Assembly (NCBI RefSeq): GCF_033095865.1
Contig: NZ_AP019365.1
Coordinates: 1,647,501 to 1,711,500 of the forward strand
DNA length: 64,000 nucleotides
Origin: Pseudomonas sp. KU43P
GTDB lineage: Bacteria; Pseudomonadota; Gammaproteobacteria; Pseudomonadales; Pseudomonadaceae
Direction: 5' to 3'
Positions 6,944 to 18,701 of this stretch are shown here, in pieces. Each line of letters opens with the position of its first letter. Within the stretch, counting starts at the first letter, position 1. Below the pieces are notes generated by a model, which saw only the letters and a program-made list of their open reading frames with translations, was not told the DNA's origin and ran no database searches. The translations under genes and the position numbers were made by a program.

Positions 6944-7915
6944 CTACTTGCAGTTCCCCGCCTTGCGATACCCCGCAGCCTGCGCCTGCGCTTCATTCTC
7001 GAAGGCTACCTGGTTCTTCTGCGACACCTGGCTGTAACCCGGGCATCCGTTGGCAAGGTGATACACATGGCTGTTTCGATTGCCGATGATTGCCCCGTCG
7101 ATCGATGCGCGGGCCAAGGTTGGCTGTGGCATGGGCTTGGATGCCGTTTTCGGGCCGGGAGCTGTGACCACGTCAGTTGTGCCTGCAGGCTTGTAGCCCA
7201 GTGACCAGGTGCGCTCGCCGGTAACGAAGGGGTTGGAGTGCCCCATGATCCGGGCAATGCGCTGGTCGCGCTCCTTTTCCCAGGCAGACACCGGGTGCTG
7301 CTTGTCCCACGCCATGAGCAGCTGTTGCTGCTGGCGCGACATGCTCAGCTGGTAGCGGTCGAACATGTAGAACGTGGTACGCGCCACCAGCCCTTTCACT
7401 TCATCGCGGGGCTCTGCCGCCTTCTGCTGGAAGTCGACCTTGGTGGTGCATTGGCCGTATTGTGGGGCAACGCCCGAGACCATGCCGTAGTTGAAGTTAC
7501 TGCGGTCCCCGTTCACTTCGCCCACGGAAGGGTAGAGGTTGAACAAATCGGCTTCCATGGCGCGGAAAGTGGGGTCTGTGTCGACGCAATGCTCACGGCC
7601 GCCGTTCTGCCAGCACTGGCGTTGATGGCCGAAGGTCCAGGCCGGCACGATGTGCTCCCACTCGGTACGTTCGGCGCGGGTCTGCAGCTTGCGGGTTTCG
7701 TAACCGCAGGACTTCAGGTCCACGCGGCCACCCGACTTGCCGACCCAGGTCCACTTGCAGCCGCAGTACAGGTCGCCCATGGCGCTGCTGGCCTGGTCGA
7801 GGTAGACCTTCTGCTTGGCAATGACTTTGGCTTCGGTAAAGGTCGCGGGAGGGGTGGCGAAGGCGCTGGGGATGGCGGCGAGGGCGAGGGTTACGACATA
7901 CAGCAGTTTCTTCAT
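6944..7915 (-). CDS. Secreted endonuclease I family nuclease with C-terminal Ada-like module
   Basis: Non-specific DNase of the EndA/Vvn family, expected in the periplasm or outside the cell. The 323 residues start with a signal peptide ([20 protein letters not shown]). The His-Me finger core follows: [14 protein letters not shown] carries the general-base histidine (about residue 88), and the downstream [16 protein letters not shown] is the family's conserved Asn-rich segment. Several cysteines (YCGCKW, SCGYE, CW, HC) suit an oxidised protein. After a Pro/Thr-rich linker, about the last 50 residues ([20 protein letters not shown]) resemble an Ada-type metal-binding or DNA-uptake module, an extra compared with E. 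coli EndA. The downstream hairpin CCATGGCT/AGCCATGG (6902-6926) may end the transcript. Confidence 0.88.
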   Translation of the reverse strand: MKKLLYVVTLALAAIPSAFATPPATFTEAKVIAKQKVYLDQASSAMGDLYCGCKWTWVGKSGGRVDLKSCGYETRKLQTRAERTEWEHIVPAWTFGHQRQCWQNGGREHCVDTDPTFRAMEADLFNLYPSVGEVNGDRSNFNYGMVSGVAPQYGQCTTKVDFQQKAAEPRDEVKGLVARTTFYMFDRYQLSMSRQQQQLLMAWDKQHPVSAWEKERDQRIARIMGHSNPFVTGERTWSLGYKPAGTTDVVTAPGPKTASKPMPQPTLARASIDGAIIGNRNSHVYHLANGCPGYSQVSQKNQVAFENEAQAQAAGYRKAGNCK

Positions 7916-8032
7916 GAGAAAACATCATCGGAAGGGTGGGGCGCGGGATTATACGGCGAGCCGACGATGAGTGAAGAAATGTCCTGCAGCTTTCAAGGAC
8001 GGCGCCTATGGCAAGGTGTTCATTGCCATAGG

Positions 8033-8071
8033 CCAGGGGGGCAGCCAGCATTGCACTGGCTCCCCCCCTGG
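8033..8071 (-). terminator. Large hairpin after the Gln-rich protein gene
   Basis: CCAGGGGGGCAGCCAG (8033-8048) pairs almost perfectly with CTGGCTCCCCCCCTGG (8056-8071). It lies 3 bases after the stop of the gene ending at 8075. A second repeat, CCTATGGCAA/TTGCCATAGG (8005-8032), follows. There is no T tract, so this may stop transcription or stabilise the 3' end. Confidence 0.55.
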
Positions 8072-8074
8072 CGT

Positions 8075-8641
8075 TCAGACCTGGCCGGCCTCCAGTGCCT
8101 CTTCACGCTCGTCGATACCCTGCGATGCCGCAAGGTCAGTGCCCTGGCGAGCCTGTTCGGCACGCACGGCCTGTTGCTCAAGCTTCGCCTGAGTCTTCAT
8201 TTCGACGTCTTCCTTCATGCGCTGGGCAACCTGCTGGTCTACCTTCATCTGCTGTTCCGGCGGCAGGGCATTGTACTCATCCTCGGTCATGCCCAGTTCC
8301 TGAAGGATCTTTTCCTTGATTTTCTCCTCCGGTGGCTTGGCCATGTAGTCGCGGAAGTCCTGCACCGCATCGCTGGTCTGCTGGGTGCTGGAACCCGCCT
8401 GCTGGCGGGCAGCGAGGTCGGGGTTCTGCAGCATGACTTTGAGTTTGGCGAAGGCTTCGGCGCGGGCATCGTCGGCATTCTGCTGGTCGGTGCTGCCCTG
8501 GCCATTGTGCTGCGCCGAGGTGTTGCTGGTGGCCAGCGGCGCGCGGAATAACGACACATCGGCCTGCGCTTGTTCGTGGTTGATGCGCTGCTGTTGCTGC
8601 ACGGAGGCCTGCCAACCCAGGCCGTTAAAGGTGATTGCCAT
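8075..8641 (-). CDS. Conserved hypothetical protein, Gln/Glu-rich, probably coiled coil
   Basis: I do not recognise a family. The 188-residue product begins MAITFNGLGWQ; this ATG is chosen because AAGGAGGAGAAG stands just upstream, while the open frame continues 56 codons further 5' with non-coding-looking composition. It is hydrophilic, rich in Gln, Glu, Asp, Ala and Lys, with a low-complexity stretch at the N-terminus and a long predicted helix near the C-terminus. There is no signal peptide, membrane segment or cysteine. A middle segment (PPEEKIKEKILQELGMTEDEYNALPPEQQ) looks folded. It is divergent from the diguanylate cyclase gene and monocistronic. Function unknown. Confidence 0.75.
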   Translation of the reverse strand: MAITFNGLGWQASVQQQQRINHEQAQADVSLFRAPLATSNTSAQHNGQGSTDQQNADDARAEAFAKLKVMLQNPDLAARQQAGSSTQQTSDAVQDFRDYMAKPPEEKIKEKILQELGMTEDEYNALPPEQQMKVDQQVAQRMKEDVEMKTQAKLEQQAVRAEQARQGTDLAASQGIDEREEALEAGQV

Positions 8642-8847
8642 CTTCTCCTCCTTGGACGGTGCGAAACCTGGGGAGAGGGGCAAAACCCATGCCAGCCACG
8701 GGGGCCACGAAAGTAGAGCAGCGCGGGGGTTCCGATGGCAAACTGCTCGGAATATCCTTGCCAGCCAGGGGCACAACGTTGCCGCCTGCGGCAAATATGA
8801 GCACTGCATGAACGCGGTGCGCAGTCAGGACACTAGGGAGAGCGTCC

Positions 8848-9846
8848 ATGAGTGAGCAAGCAAGGCCGGTACCTGCCGGTTTCAGTGAACAGCAGTTGCA
8901 CCTGCTGTTCGAGTTGATCAGCGATGGCATCTGGGACTGGAACGCCAACACCGGCTATGTCTATCGCAACCCAGGCTGGTACGCCATGCTCGGCTATGCC
9001 AGCCACTCCATGGCCAATACCGTGCTGACCTGGGAGGGGGTGATTCACCCGGAGGATTATCCGCGGGTAATGGCGCACTTCGAGGCCTACATCCAGCAGC
9101 GCAATGAGCACTACCTCATCGAATACCGCTGTCTCTGCCAGGACGGTAGCTACCTGTGGGTCGAAGACCGGGGCTATGTCATCGACCGCAACGAAGACGG
9201 CTCGGTGGCCCGCATGCTGGGCGCCCACCGCAATATCGATGCCAGTAAACGCCTGGTGGCGGAGCTGCAGCAGAAGACCCAGTCGCTGGAAACCCTGGTG
9301 GCCGAACACACCCGCGAGCTGTCGTGGGTCAACCAGCAGTTGCAGCGCCAGCTCGACGAGAACCGCGAGTTGGCCGAGCGCGACGCGCTGACCGGCATCG
9401 CCAACCGCTACTGCCTGGAGAAACGTCTGCAGGAAGGGTGCGAGCGAGCCCAGCGTTTTCGCCAGCCCTTGGCGCTGATTGCGATGGATGTGGACGACTT
9501 CAAGCCGATCAATGATCGCTACGGCCATGTCCGGGGTGAAGCGGTACTCGTCGCGGTGGTCCAGGCATTGCGTGGCTGCATGCGTGAACAGGACGTGCTG
9601 GCGCGTTGGGGGGGCGACGAGTTCGTCATGGTATTGCCGCAGACCTCGTTGAGCGAAGCGCTCGAGGTGGCGGCCGGCCTGCGACGTGCGATGGCACAGG
9701 TGAAACCGGTGGGCGAGTACATGCTGACCCTGAGTTATGGGGTGGTGGAGCGGCAGGAGGGGGAGGCCCAGCATGAATTGCTGCTTCGGGCGGACGAGGC
9801 CTTGTACCGCTCCAAAGGTGCCGGCAAGAACGCCATCTGCGAGTGA
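8848..9846 (+). CDS. PAS-GGDEF diguanylate cyclase
   Basis: Makes cyclic di-GMP from two GTP. The 332-residue cytoplasmic protein has an N-terminal PAS domain with PAC motif (about 14-130; DGIWDWNANTGYVYRNPGW, ending AHRNIDASKR). A helical linker (about 130-170) precedes the C-terminal GGDEF domain. The active-site motif GGDEF is intact at residues 255-259, and an inhibitory RxxD site (REQD, 246-249) lies the standard five residues before it, so product feedback is expected. There is no EAL domain and no membrane segment, so the PAS domain probably senses a soluble or redox cue. The ATG at 8848 has AGGGAGAG upstream. With flgZ, a cyclic-di-GMP receptor, about 9 kb away, a link to motility is possible but unproven. 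Confidence 0.93.
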   Translation: MSEQARPVPAGFSEQQLHLLFELISDGIWDWNANTGYVYRNPGWYAMLGYASHSMANTVLTWEGVIHPEDYPRVMAHFEAYIQQRNEHYLIEYRCLCQDGSYLWVEDRGYVIDRNEDGSVARMLGAHRNIDASKRLVAELQQKTQSLETLVAEHTRELSWVNQQLQRQLDENRELAERDALTGIANRYCLEKRLQEGCERAQRFRQPLALIAMDVDDFKPINDRYGHVRGEAVLVAVVQALRGCMREQDVLARWGGDEFVMVLPQTSLSEALEVAAGLRRAMAQVKPVGEYMLTLSYGVVERQEGEAQHELLLRADEALYRSKGAGKNAICE

Positions 9847-9870
9847 GCTGCCACCTCTGGCTCCGAGATG

Positions 9871-9908
9871 AAAAAAGACCCGCGATGCCTCGAAAGGCAC
9901 TGCGGGCC
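9871..9908 (-). terminator. Terminator of the bkd operon
   Basis: On the minus strand CCCGCAGTGCC-TTTCGA-GGCATCGCGGG forms a long stem with one mismatch followed by TCTTTTTT, 25 bases after the lpdV stop. Confidence 0.85.
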
Positions 9909-9932
9909 AAATCGGCCACAGCCGCTTCAGTG

Positions 9933-11312
<1,380 letters not shown>

Positions 11313-11314
11313 GC

Positions 11315-12586
11315 TCACTCCACGAACAGGCAGGCGGGTTGTTCAAGCAGGCCGCGCACGGCCTGGATGAACAGCGCGGCATCCATGCCATCGACCACCC
11401 GGTGGTCGAACGAGCTGGACAGGTTCATCATCTTGCGAATCACGATCTGGCCATCGATCACCATCGGCCGCTCGACCATGCGGTTGACGCCGACGATCGC
11501 CACTTCCGGGGTGTTGACCACCGGCGTGCTGACGATGCCGCCCAACGCGCCGAGGCTGGTCAGGGTGATGGTCGACCCGGACAATTCTTCGCGGCTGGCC
11601 TTGTTGTTGCGTGCGGCGTGGGCCAGGCGGGAAATCTCGCTGGCGTTGCCCCACAGGCTGCCGGCTTCGGCATGGCGCAACACCGGTACCATCAGGCCGT
11701 TGTCACCTTGGGTGGCGATGCCCACATGCACCGCACCGTGGCGGGTGATGACCTGGGCTTCGTCGTCGTAGGTGGCGTTGATCTGTGGGAAGTCGCGCAG
11801 GGCCACGACCAGAGCGCGCACCAGGAACGGCAGCAGGGTCAGCTTGCCGCGGCTGTCGCCGTGCTTACTGTTGAGCTGCTGGCGCAGGGCTTCCAGGGCG
11901 GTGACGTCGATTTCCTCGACATAGCTGAAGTGCGCGACGCGGCGTTTGGCGTCCTGCATGCGCTGGGCAATCTTGCGGCGCAGGCCGATCACTTGCACCT
12001 GCTCGCTGTCGGTTCGCTTGGCATAGCCGTTCGGTGCCTGGCCGGCAGTGCTCTGCGGTTTGCTCATGAAGGCATCGAGGTCTTCGTGCAGGATGCGCCC
12101 GGCCGGGCCGCTGCCATGTACGTAGCGCAGTTCGATACCGGCATCCAGCGCGCGCTTGCGCACGGCGGGGGAGGCCAGGGGTTTTTCGTCGGCCTGACGC
12201 GCTACGATCGGTGCGGCGCTGTAAGCCGCAGCCGGCTGACTGGCCACCGGTTGCGCTTCAGGGCGCGGTTCCTGTCTGGCAGCGACCGGCGCGGCCTGCG
12301 GCTCCACTGGCTTGGCCTGCGGCACATCCACGTGGTTGCCGCTGCCTTCCACTTCGATGCGAATCAGCTCGCTGCCGACCGCCATCACTTCACCTGGCTG
12401 GCCACCCAGGGCCAGCACCTTGCCGCTGACCGGCGAGGGGATTTCCACCGTGGCCTTGTCGGTCATGACATCGGCCACCACCTGGTCCTCGGCGATCACA
12501 TCGCCGACCTTGACGAACCATTCCACCAATTCGACCTGCGCGATGCCTTCGCCAATGTCCGGCATCTTGATGACGTGCGTGCCCAT
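11315..12586 (-). CDS. bkdB: Lipoamide acyltransferase (E2) of the branched-chain keto acid dehydrogenase
   Basis: Core of the complex; moves the branched acyl group from E1 to CoA. It has a single N-terminal lipoyl domain with the lipoylated Lys44 in [10 protein letters not shown], and an Ala/Pro/Gln-rich linker (about 85-130). A peripheral subunit-binding domain ([16 protein letters not shown], about 140-175) is followed by the catalytic acyltransferase domain ending with the active-site motif [15 protein letters not shown] near the C-terminus. The 423-residue length is typical. It abuts bkdA2 with no gap and lpdV with a two-base gap, so translation is likely coupled. Confidence 0.97.
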   Translation of the reverse strand: MGTHVIKMPDIGEGIAQVELVEWFVKVGDVIAEDQVVADVMTDKATVEIPSPVSGKVLALGGQPGEVMAVGSELIRIEVEGSGNHVDVPQAKPVEPQAAPVAARQEPRPEAQPVASQPAAAYSAAPIVARQADEKPLASPAVRKRALDAGIELRYVHGSGPAGRILHEDLDAFMSKPQSTAGQAPNGYAKRTDSEQVQVIGLRRKIAQRMQDAKRRVAHFSYVEEIDVTALEALRQQLNSKHGDSRGKLTLLPFLVRALVVALRDFPQINATYDDEAQVITRHGAVHVGIATQGDNGLMVPVLRHAEAGSLWGNASEISRLAHAARNNKASREELSGSTITLTSLGALGGIVSTPVVNTPEVAIVGVNRMVERPMVIDGQIVIRKMMNLSSSFDHRVVDGMDAALFIQAVRGLLEQPACLFVE

Positions 12587-13645
12587 TCAGACCTCCATGA
12601 CCCGTTTCAATGCCGCACCTACCCGCGAAGGGCCTGGGAAATACGCCCACTCCTGTGCATGCGGGTAAGGAGTGTCCCAGCCGGTGACGCGCTCGATCGG
12701 CGCTTCGAGGTGATGGAAGCAATGTTCCTGCACCAGCGACACCAGTTCGGCACCGAAGCCGCAGGTGCGCGTGGCTTCATGCACCACCACGCAGCGGCCG
12801 GTCTTCTTCACCGACGCGACGATGGTTTCCAGGTCCAGCGGCCATAGGCTGCGCAGGTCGATGACTTCGGCGTCGACACCGGTTTCCTCGGCGGCCACCT
12901 GGGCCACGTAAACCGTGGTGCCGTAGGTCAGCACGGTGACATCGTTACCTGGGCGGGTGATTGCCGCCTTGTCCAGCGGCACGCTGTAGTAGCCGTCCGG
13001 CACGGCGCTTTGCGGGTGCTTGGACCATGGCGTCACCGGGCGATCGTGGTGGCCGTCGAACGGGCCGTTGTACAGGCGCTTGGGCTCCAGGAAGATCACC
13101 GGGTCGTCGCATTCGATCGAAGCGATCAGCAGGCCCTTGGCGTCATACGGGTTGGACGGCATTACCGTGCGCAGGCCGCACACTTGGGTGAACATCGCTT
13201 CGGGGCTCTGGCTGTGGGTTTGGCCGCCGTAGATGCCGCCGCCGCAGGGCATGCGCAAGGTCAGCGGAGAAATGAACTCGCCGGCCGAACGGTAGCGCAG
13301 GCGCGCCATCTCCGAGACGATCTGGTCGGAGGCCGGGTAGAAGTAGTCGGCGAACTGGATTTCCACCACCGGCCGCAGGCCGTAGGCGCCCATGCCCACC
13401 GCCGTGCCGACGATGCCGCTCTCGGAGATCGGTGCGTCGAACACGCGCGACTTGCCGTATTTGTTCTGCAGGCCTTCGGTGCAGCGGAACACGCCGCCGA
13501 AGTAGCCGACGTCCTGGCCGTAGACCACCACGTCGTCGTCGCGCTCGAGCATGACATCCATGGCCGAGCGCAGGGCCTGGATCATGGTCATGGTGGTGGT
13601 GGCCATGGCGGTTTCCGGTTTGATGCTGTTGTTATGGTCGTTCAT
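12587..13645 (-). CDS. bkdA2: Branched-chain 2-oxoacid dehydrogenase E1 beta subunit
   Basis: Forms the alpha2beta2 TPP-dependent E1 that decarboxylates the keto acids of valine, leucine and isoleucine. The 352 residues carry the E1-beta hallmarks: ERDDDVVVYGQDVGYFGGVF, FDAPISESGIVGTAVGMGAYGL, the histidine-containing THSQSPEA segment and the transketolase C-terminal domain (VIDLRSLWPLD...). The ATG at 13645 gives the N-terminus MNDHNN expected for P. putida BkdA2; a later start at MATTTMTM is possible. It begins one base after the bkdA1 stop. Confidence 0.96.
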   Translation of the reverse strand: MNDHNNSIKPETAMATTTMTMIQALRSAMDVMLERDDDVVVYGQDVGYFGGVFRCTEGLQNKYGKSRVFDAPISESGIVGTAVGMGAYGLRPVVEIQFADYFYPASDQIVSEMARLRYRSAGEFISPLTLRMPCGGGIYGGQTHSQSPEAMFTQVCGLRTVMPSNPYDAKGLLIASIECDDPVIFLEPKRLYNGPFDGHHDRPVTPWSKHPQSAVPDGYYSVPLDKAAITRPGNDVTVLTYGTTVYVAQVAAEETGVDAEVIDLRSLWPLDLETIVASVKKTGRCVVVHEATRTCGFGAELVSLVQEHCFHHLEAPIERVTGWDTPYPHAQEWAYFPGPSRVGAALKRVMEV

Positions 13646-13646
13646 C

Positions 13647-15076
<1,430 letters not shown>

Positions 15077-15562
15077 ATGCGCAAACTCGATCGTACCGAT
15101 ATCGGCATTCTCAACAGCCTGCAGGACAACGCCCGCATCACCAATGCGGAGCTGGCGCGTTCGGTGAACCTGTCGCCCACGCCCTGCTTCAACCGGGTCA
15201 AGGCCATGGAGGAGCTGGGGGTGATTCGCCAGCAGGTGACCTTGCTGTCGCCGGAGGTGTTGGGGCTGGATGTGAACGTGTTCATTCATGTCAGCCTGGA
15301 GAAGCAGGTGGAGCAGGCGCTGCACCGCTTCGAGGAAGAGATTGCCGAGCGGCCCGAGGTGATGGAGTGCTACCTGATGACGGGAGACCCGGACTACCTG
15401 CTGCGGGTGCTGTTGCCGAGCATCCAGGCGCTGGAGCGGTTTCTCGATTACCTGACGCGGTTGCCGGGGGTGGCGAACATCCGTTCGAGTTTTGCCTTGA
15501 AGCAGGTGCGGTACAAGACGGCGCTGCCGTTGCCTTCGAACGGCATGACCTTGCGGGAATAG
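15077..15562 (+). CDS. bkdR: Lrp-family activator of the bkd operon
   Basis: Transcriptional activator responding to branched-chain amino acids. The 161-residue protein has the N-terminal AsnC/Lrp helix-turn-helix ([24 protein letters not shown]..., about 4-60) followed by the ligand-binding RAM domain (about 75-150; [17 protein letters not shown] is the effector-pocket signature). It starts with ATG at 15077 and is divergent from bkdA1, the arrangement known in P. putida. A REP pair follows. Confidence 0.95.
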   Translation: MRKLDRTDIGILNSLQDNARITNAELARSVNLSPTPCFNRVKAMEELGVIRQQVTLLSPEVLGLDVNVFIHVSLEKQVEQALHRFEEEIAERPEVMECYLMTGDPDYLLRVLLPSIQALERFLDYLTRLPGVANIRSSFALKQVRYKTALPLPSNGMTLRE

Positions 15563-15576
15563 CGGGTGGCAGGACC

Positions 15577-15661
15577 GGCCTCATCGCCGGCTAGCCGCCT
15601 CCCACACTGGATCTGTGGTGTCCCCGGTCCCTGTAGGAGCCGGCTTGCCGGCGATAGGGCC
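15577..15661. repeat. REP pair after bkdR
   Basis: Two P. putida-type REP elements in opposite orientation: GGCCTCATCGCCGGCTAGCC (15577-15596, slightly diverged) and GGAGCCGGCTTGCCGGCGAT (15636-15655), separated by a spacer. Confidence 0.75.
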
Positions 15662-15735
15662 AGCGCAGGGCGCTTGATATTTTAAACACCCCCAGCCTAT
15701 GTTGTTCCCAGCCTATAACAACAAGGACAAGCGTC

Positions 15736-17079
15736 ATGACCACCGCCGCCCAACGCTCACTAGCCGAGCACCTGCAGGGCATCGACCAGATCGAATGCAT
15801 CACCCCTGACCTCAACGGTGTCCCCCGTGGCAAGGTGATGACCGCCGAAGGCTTCATCGAAGGCCGCCGCCTGCAGATGGCGCGCGGCGTGTTGCTGCAA
15901 TGCATCATGGGCGGCTACCCGCCGGCACGCTTCTACGGCAGCGACGATGGCGACCTGGCGCTGGTGGCCGAACCCACGCAGATCCACCGCCTGCCGTGGA
16001 GCGAGGAGGGCTTGGCCCTGGCCATCTGCGATGCCAACGAGCTGGATGGCAGGTCGTCGGCGTTGTCCACCCGCGGCCAGCTCAAGGCCGTGATTGCCCG
16101 CTACGCAGCACTGGGCCTGGCGCCGGTGGTGGCCACCGAACTGGAGTTCTTCGTCTTCGCCGCCAACAGCGACCCGCAGCAGCCGTTCCAGCCGCCAGTG
16201 GGCAAGGACGGGCGCCGCGAGCTCGGCCACTCGGCGTTCAGCGTCAGTTCCAACAACGGCCTGCGCCCGTTCTTCCAGGACGTGTACCGGTGCATGGCGG
16301 CGCTCGGCCTGCCGCGCGATACCTTCATGCACGAGATGGGCGTCAGCCAGTTCGAGATCAACCTGCTGCACGGCGACCCGTTGCTGCTGGCCGACCAGAC
16401 CTTCCTGTTCAAGCACCTGCTCAAGGAAGTGGCGCTCAAGCACGGCCTGATCGTGGTGTGCATGGCCAAGCCGCTGGCGCACACCCCTGGCAGCTCCATG
16501 CACATTCACCAGAGCCTGGTCGACATCACTGGCGGGCGGAATGTGTTCAGCGATGACCAAGGGCAGCCGACCGATACCTTCCACCATTTCATCGGTGGCC
16601 AGCAGGCCTGCATGGCCGAATTTACCGCGCTGTTCGCCCCGAACGTCAATTCGTACCAGCGCCTTTGCCATCCGTACGCCTCGCCCAACAACGCTTGCTG
16701 GTCGCACGACAACCGTGCCGCCGGGCTGCGCATTCCGGCCAGCGCGCCGGTGGCGCGGCGTGTGGAGAACCGCTTGCCCGGCGCCGACGCCAACCCCTAT
16801 CTGGCCATTGCCGCCAGCCTGGCCGCCGGCCTGCACGGCATCGAGCAGCGCTTGCAGCCGACACCGGCGATACAGGGTGAGTTCGAGGTGCCGGAGGCAT
16901 TGAGTCTGCCGTGCACGCTGCATGCCGCGCTGGAGCGCCTCAAGCGCAGCAACCTGGCGCGGGAACTGTTCGGCAGCGAGTTCATCGAAGGCTACGTTGC
17001 CAGCAAGACACTGGAGCTGACCGACTTCTTCGACGAGATCACACCGTGGGAGCGGCGGGTTTTGGCGGCACAGGCCTGA
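15736..17079 (+). CDS. Glutamine synthetase family protein (gamma-glutamylpolyamine synthetase-like)
   Basis: ATP-dependent ligase of the GlnA-like fold; the family joins glutamate to polyamines, ethanolamine or other amines rather than ammonia. The 447 residues keep the core: the metal-ligand segment ATELEFFVF (about 135-143), MHEMGVSQFEINLLHGD, the ATP/metal motif PGSSMHIHQSL (about 255) and the NRLPGADANPYLAIAA region near 355. It lacks the adenylylation-site context of GlnA. The substrate cannot be told from sequence. It stands alone between bkdR and an MFS gene 130 bases downstream, so the two may be cotranscribed; a polyamine or amine pathway is a reasonable guess. Confidence 0.85.
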   Translation: MTTAAQRSLAEHLQGIDQIECITPDLNGVPRGKVMTAEGFIEGRRLQMARGVLLQCIMGGYPPARFYGSDDGDLALVAEPTQIHRLPWSEEGLALAICDANELDGRSSALSTRGQLKAVIARYAALGLAPVVATELEFFVFAANSDPQQPFQPPVGKDGRRELGHSAFSVSSNNGLRPFFQDVYRCMAALGLPRDTFMHEMGVSQFEINLLHGDPLLLADQTFLFKHLLKEVALKHGLIVVCMAKPLAHTPGSSMHIHQSLVDITGGRNVFSDDQGQPTDTFHHFIGGQQACMAEFTALFAPNVNSYQRLCHPYASPNNACWSHDNRAAGLRIPASAPVARRVENRLPGADANPYLAIAASLAAGLHGIEQRLQPTPAIQGEFEVPEALSLPCTLHAALERLKRSNLARELFGSEFIEGYVASKTLELTDFFDEITPWERRVLAAQA

Positions 17080-17209
17080 ACGCGACACCAGTACGACTGG
17101 ACGCGCCGCAGGCCAAGTATTTCGTTGTCGGGGGCCTGCGCCGCAGCGCATTTGCTTTTATGCTTGCGAGCAAGCCAACGCCACCTGACCAGGGAGCCCG
17201 AGGGGACGT

Positions 17210-18556
17210 ATGCGAAACATCTGGAAGCCCTTTCAGTCGCTGTATTTCGCTGCCTTGATGATGCTGATCGGCTCGGGCCTGCTCAGTACCTACCTGGCAC
17301 TGCGCCTGGCGGCCGACCATGTCGACAGCCTGTGGGTCGGTGCGCTGATGGCGGCCAACTACTTTGGCCTGGCCGTGGGCGGCAAGGTCGGCCATCGCCT
17401 CATCGGGCGTGTCGGGCACATCCGCGCCTATGCCACTTGCGCCGGTATTGTCGGCGCGGCCGTGCTCGGCCATGGCCTGACCAATTGGCTGCCGGCCTGG
17501 GTCGGGTTGCGGATGATCGTCGGCCTGGGAATGATGTGCCAGTACATGGTCATCGAGAGCTGGCTGAACGAGCAGGCCGACGCCAAGCACCGCGGCGCGG
17601 TGTTCAGTGGCTACATGATCGCCTCCTACCTGGGGTTGGTGCTGGGCCAGTTGATCCTGGTGGTGCATCCGCAGCTCGGCCCCGAACTGCTGATGCTGGT
17701 CGCCATGTGCTTCGCGCTGTGCCTGGTGCCAGTGGCGATGACTCGCCGTATCCACCCGGCGCCGCTGCGTCCGGCGCCGATGGAGCCGAAGTTCTTCATC
17801 AAGCGGGTGCCGCAGTCGCTCAGCACGGTGTTGGGTTCGGGGCTGATCGTCGGCTCGTTCTACGGCCTGGCGCCGCTGTACGCCTCCAGCCAGGGGTTGT
17901 CCACCGAGCAGATCGGTCTGTTCATGGGTTGCTGCATTTTCGCCGGTCTGGTGGTGCAGTGGCCGTTGGGCTGGTTGTCCGATCGCTACGACCGTGCGTT
18001 GCTGATCCGCAGCGTGGCGGTGGGGCTGGCGCTGGCCTCGGCGCCCCTGGCGATCATGCCCAGCGTGCCGCTGGAGTTGCTGTTCGGTGTCGGTTTCCTG
18101 ATCTCCTTGCTGCAGTTCTGCCTGTATCCGCTGGCGGTGGCGTTTTCCAATGACCACGTGGAAAGCGAGCGGCGGGTGTCGCTGACCGCCATGCTGCTGG
18201 TTACCTATGGCGTAGGCGCATGTATTGGGCCGCTGGCGGCAGGGGTGCTGATGAAGGTGCTGGGCGCGCAGATGCTCTATGCCTTCTTCGTGTTCTTCGC
18301 CCTGGTGCTGGTGTGGCGCATTCGGCCGAAGGCGGTTACCGGGCTGCACCAGGTGCAGGACGCGCCGCTGGGGCACGTGGCGATGCCGGCGGCAGGTTCG
18401 CCATTGTCGGCTGCGCTCGACCCGCGGGTGGATGAGCAGACCGTGCAGGACGTGATGCAGGCGCCGGTGGCGGCTGAGGATACCGAAGTGGAAGAGAAGG
18501 CCGAGCCGGCAGGGGGCGCAGAAGCTGCCGAGTCGGTCGAGGTGAACAGGAGCTAG
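17210..18556 (+). CDS. MFS transporter, YcaD-like
   Basis: Inner-membrane carrier of the major facilitator superfamily. The 448-residue protein has about 12 hydrophobic helices in two halves: MRNIWKPFQSLYFAALMMLIGSGLL opens helix 1, and the loop GGKVGHRLIGRVGHIRAY matches the conserved loop 2-3 motif. A long hydrophilic C-terminal tail (about the last 65 residues, rich in Glu/Ala/Val) is predicted to be cytoplasmic and is longer than in E. coli YcaD. The substrate is unknown. The ATG at 17210 has GGGAGCCCGAGGGGAC upstream. Confidence 0.85.
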   Translation: MRNIWKPFQSLYFAALMMLIGSGLLSTYLALRLAADHVDSLWVGALMAANYFGLAVGGKVGHRLIGRVGHIRAYATCAGIVGAAVLGHGLTNWLPAWVGLRMIVGLGMMCQYMVIESWLNEQADAKHRGAVFSGYMIASYLGLVLGQLILVVHPQLGPELLMLVAMCFALCLVPVAMTRRIHPAPLRPAPMEPKFFIKRVPQSLSTVLGSGLIVGSFYGLAPLYASSQGLSTEQIGLFMGCCIFAGLVVQWPLGWLSDRYDRALLIRSVAVGLALASAPLAIMPSVPLELLFGVGFLISLLQFCLYPLAVAFSNDHVESERRVSLTAMLLVTYGVGACIGPLAAGVLMKVLGAQMLYAFFVFFALVLVWRIRPKAVTGLHQVQDAPLGHVAMPAAGSPLSAALDPRVDEQTVQDVMQAPVAAEDTEVEEKAEPAGGAEAAESVEVNRS

Positions 18557-18566
18557 GCTGCCCGCA

Positions 18567-18642
18567 GGCCCTATCGCCGGCAAGCCGGCTCCCACAGGTA
18601 TGCCACGGGCTTTGTGGGAGCCGGCTTGCCGGCGATAGGGCC
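18567..18642. repeat. REP pair (inverted, near-perfect)
   Basis: GGCCCTATCGCCGGCAAGCC... (18567-18596) and its near-exact reverse complement ...GGCTTGCCGGCGATAGGGCC (18613-18642) form a large palindromic unit immediately after the MFS gene. Confidence 0.9.
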
Positions 18643-18653
18643 AGCAAGGACAC

Positions 18654-18688
18654 AAAAAAACGCCACCCAATGGGTGGCGTTTTTTTTC
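18654..18688. terminator. Two-way terminator between the MFS gene and flgZ
   Basis: An A7 tract, CGCCACCC-AAT-GGGTGGCG and a T8 tract: a symmetric rho-independent terminator for the convergent genes on both sides. Confidence 0.92.
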
Positions 18689-18701
18689 ACTCGGCTGCCG
18701 A

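Noticed and set aside
15760-17151. A 463-codon minus-strand frame opposite the glutamine-synthetase-like gene
   Set aside because: His/Gly/Arg-rich composition typical of antisense frames; the plus strand encodes a conserved enzyme.
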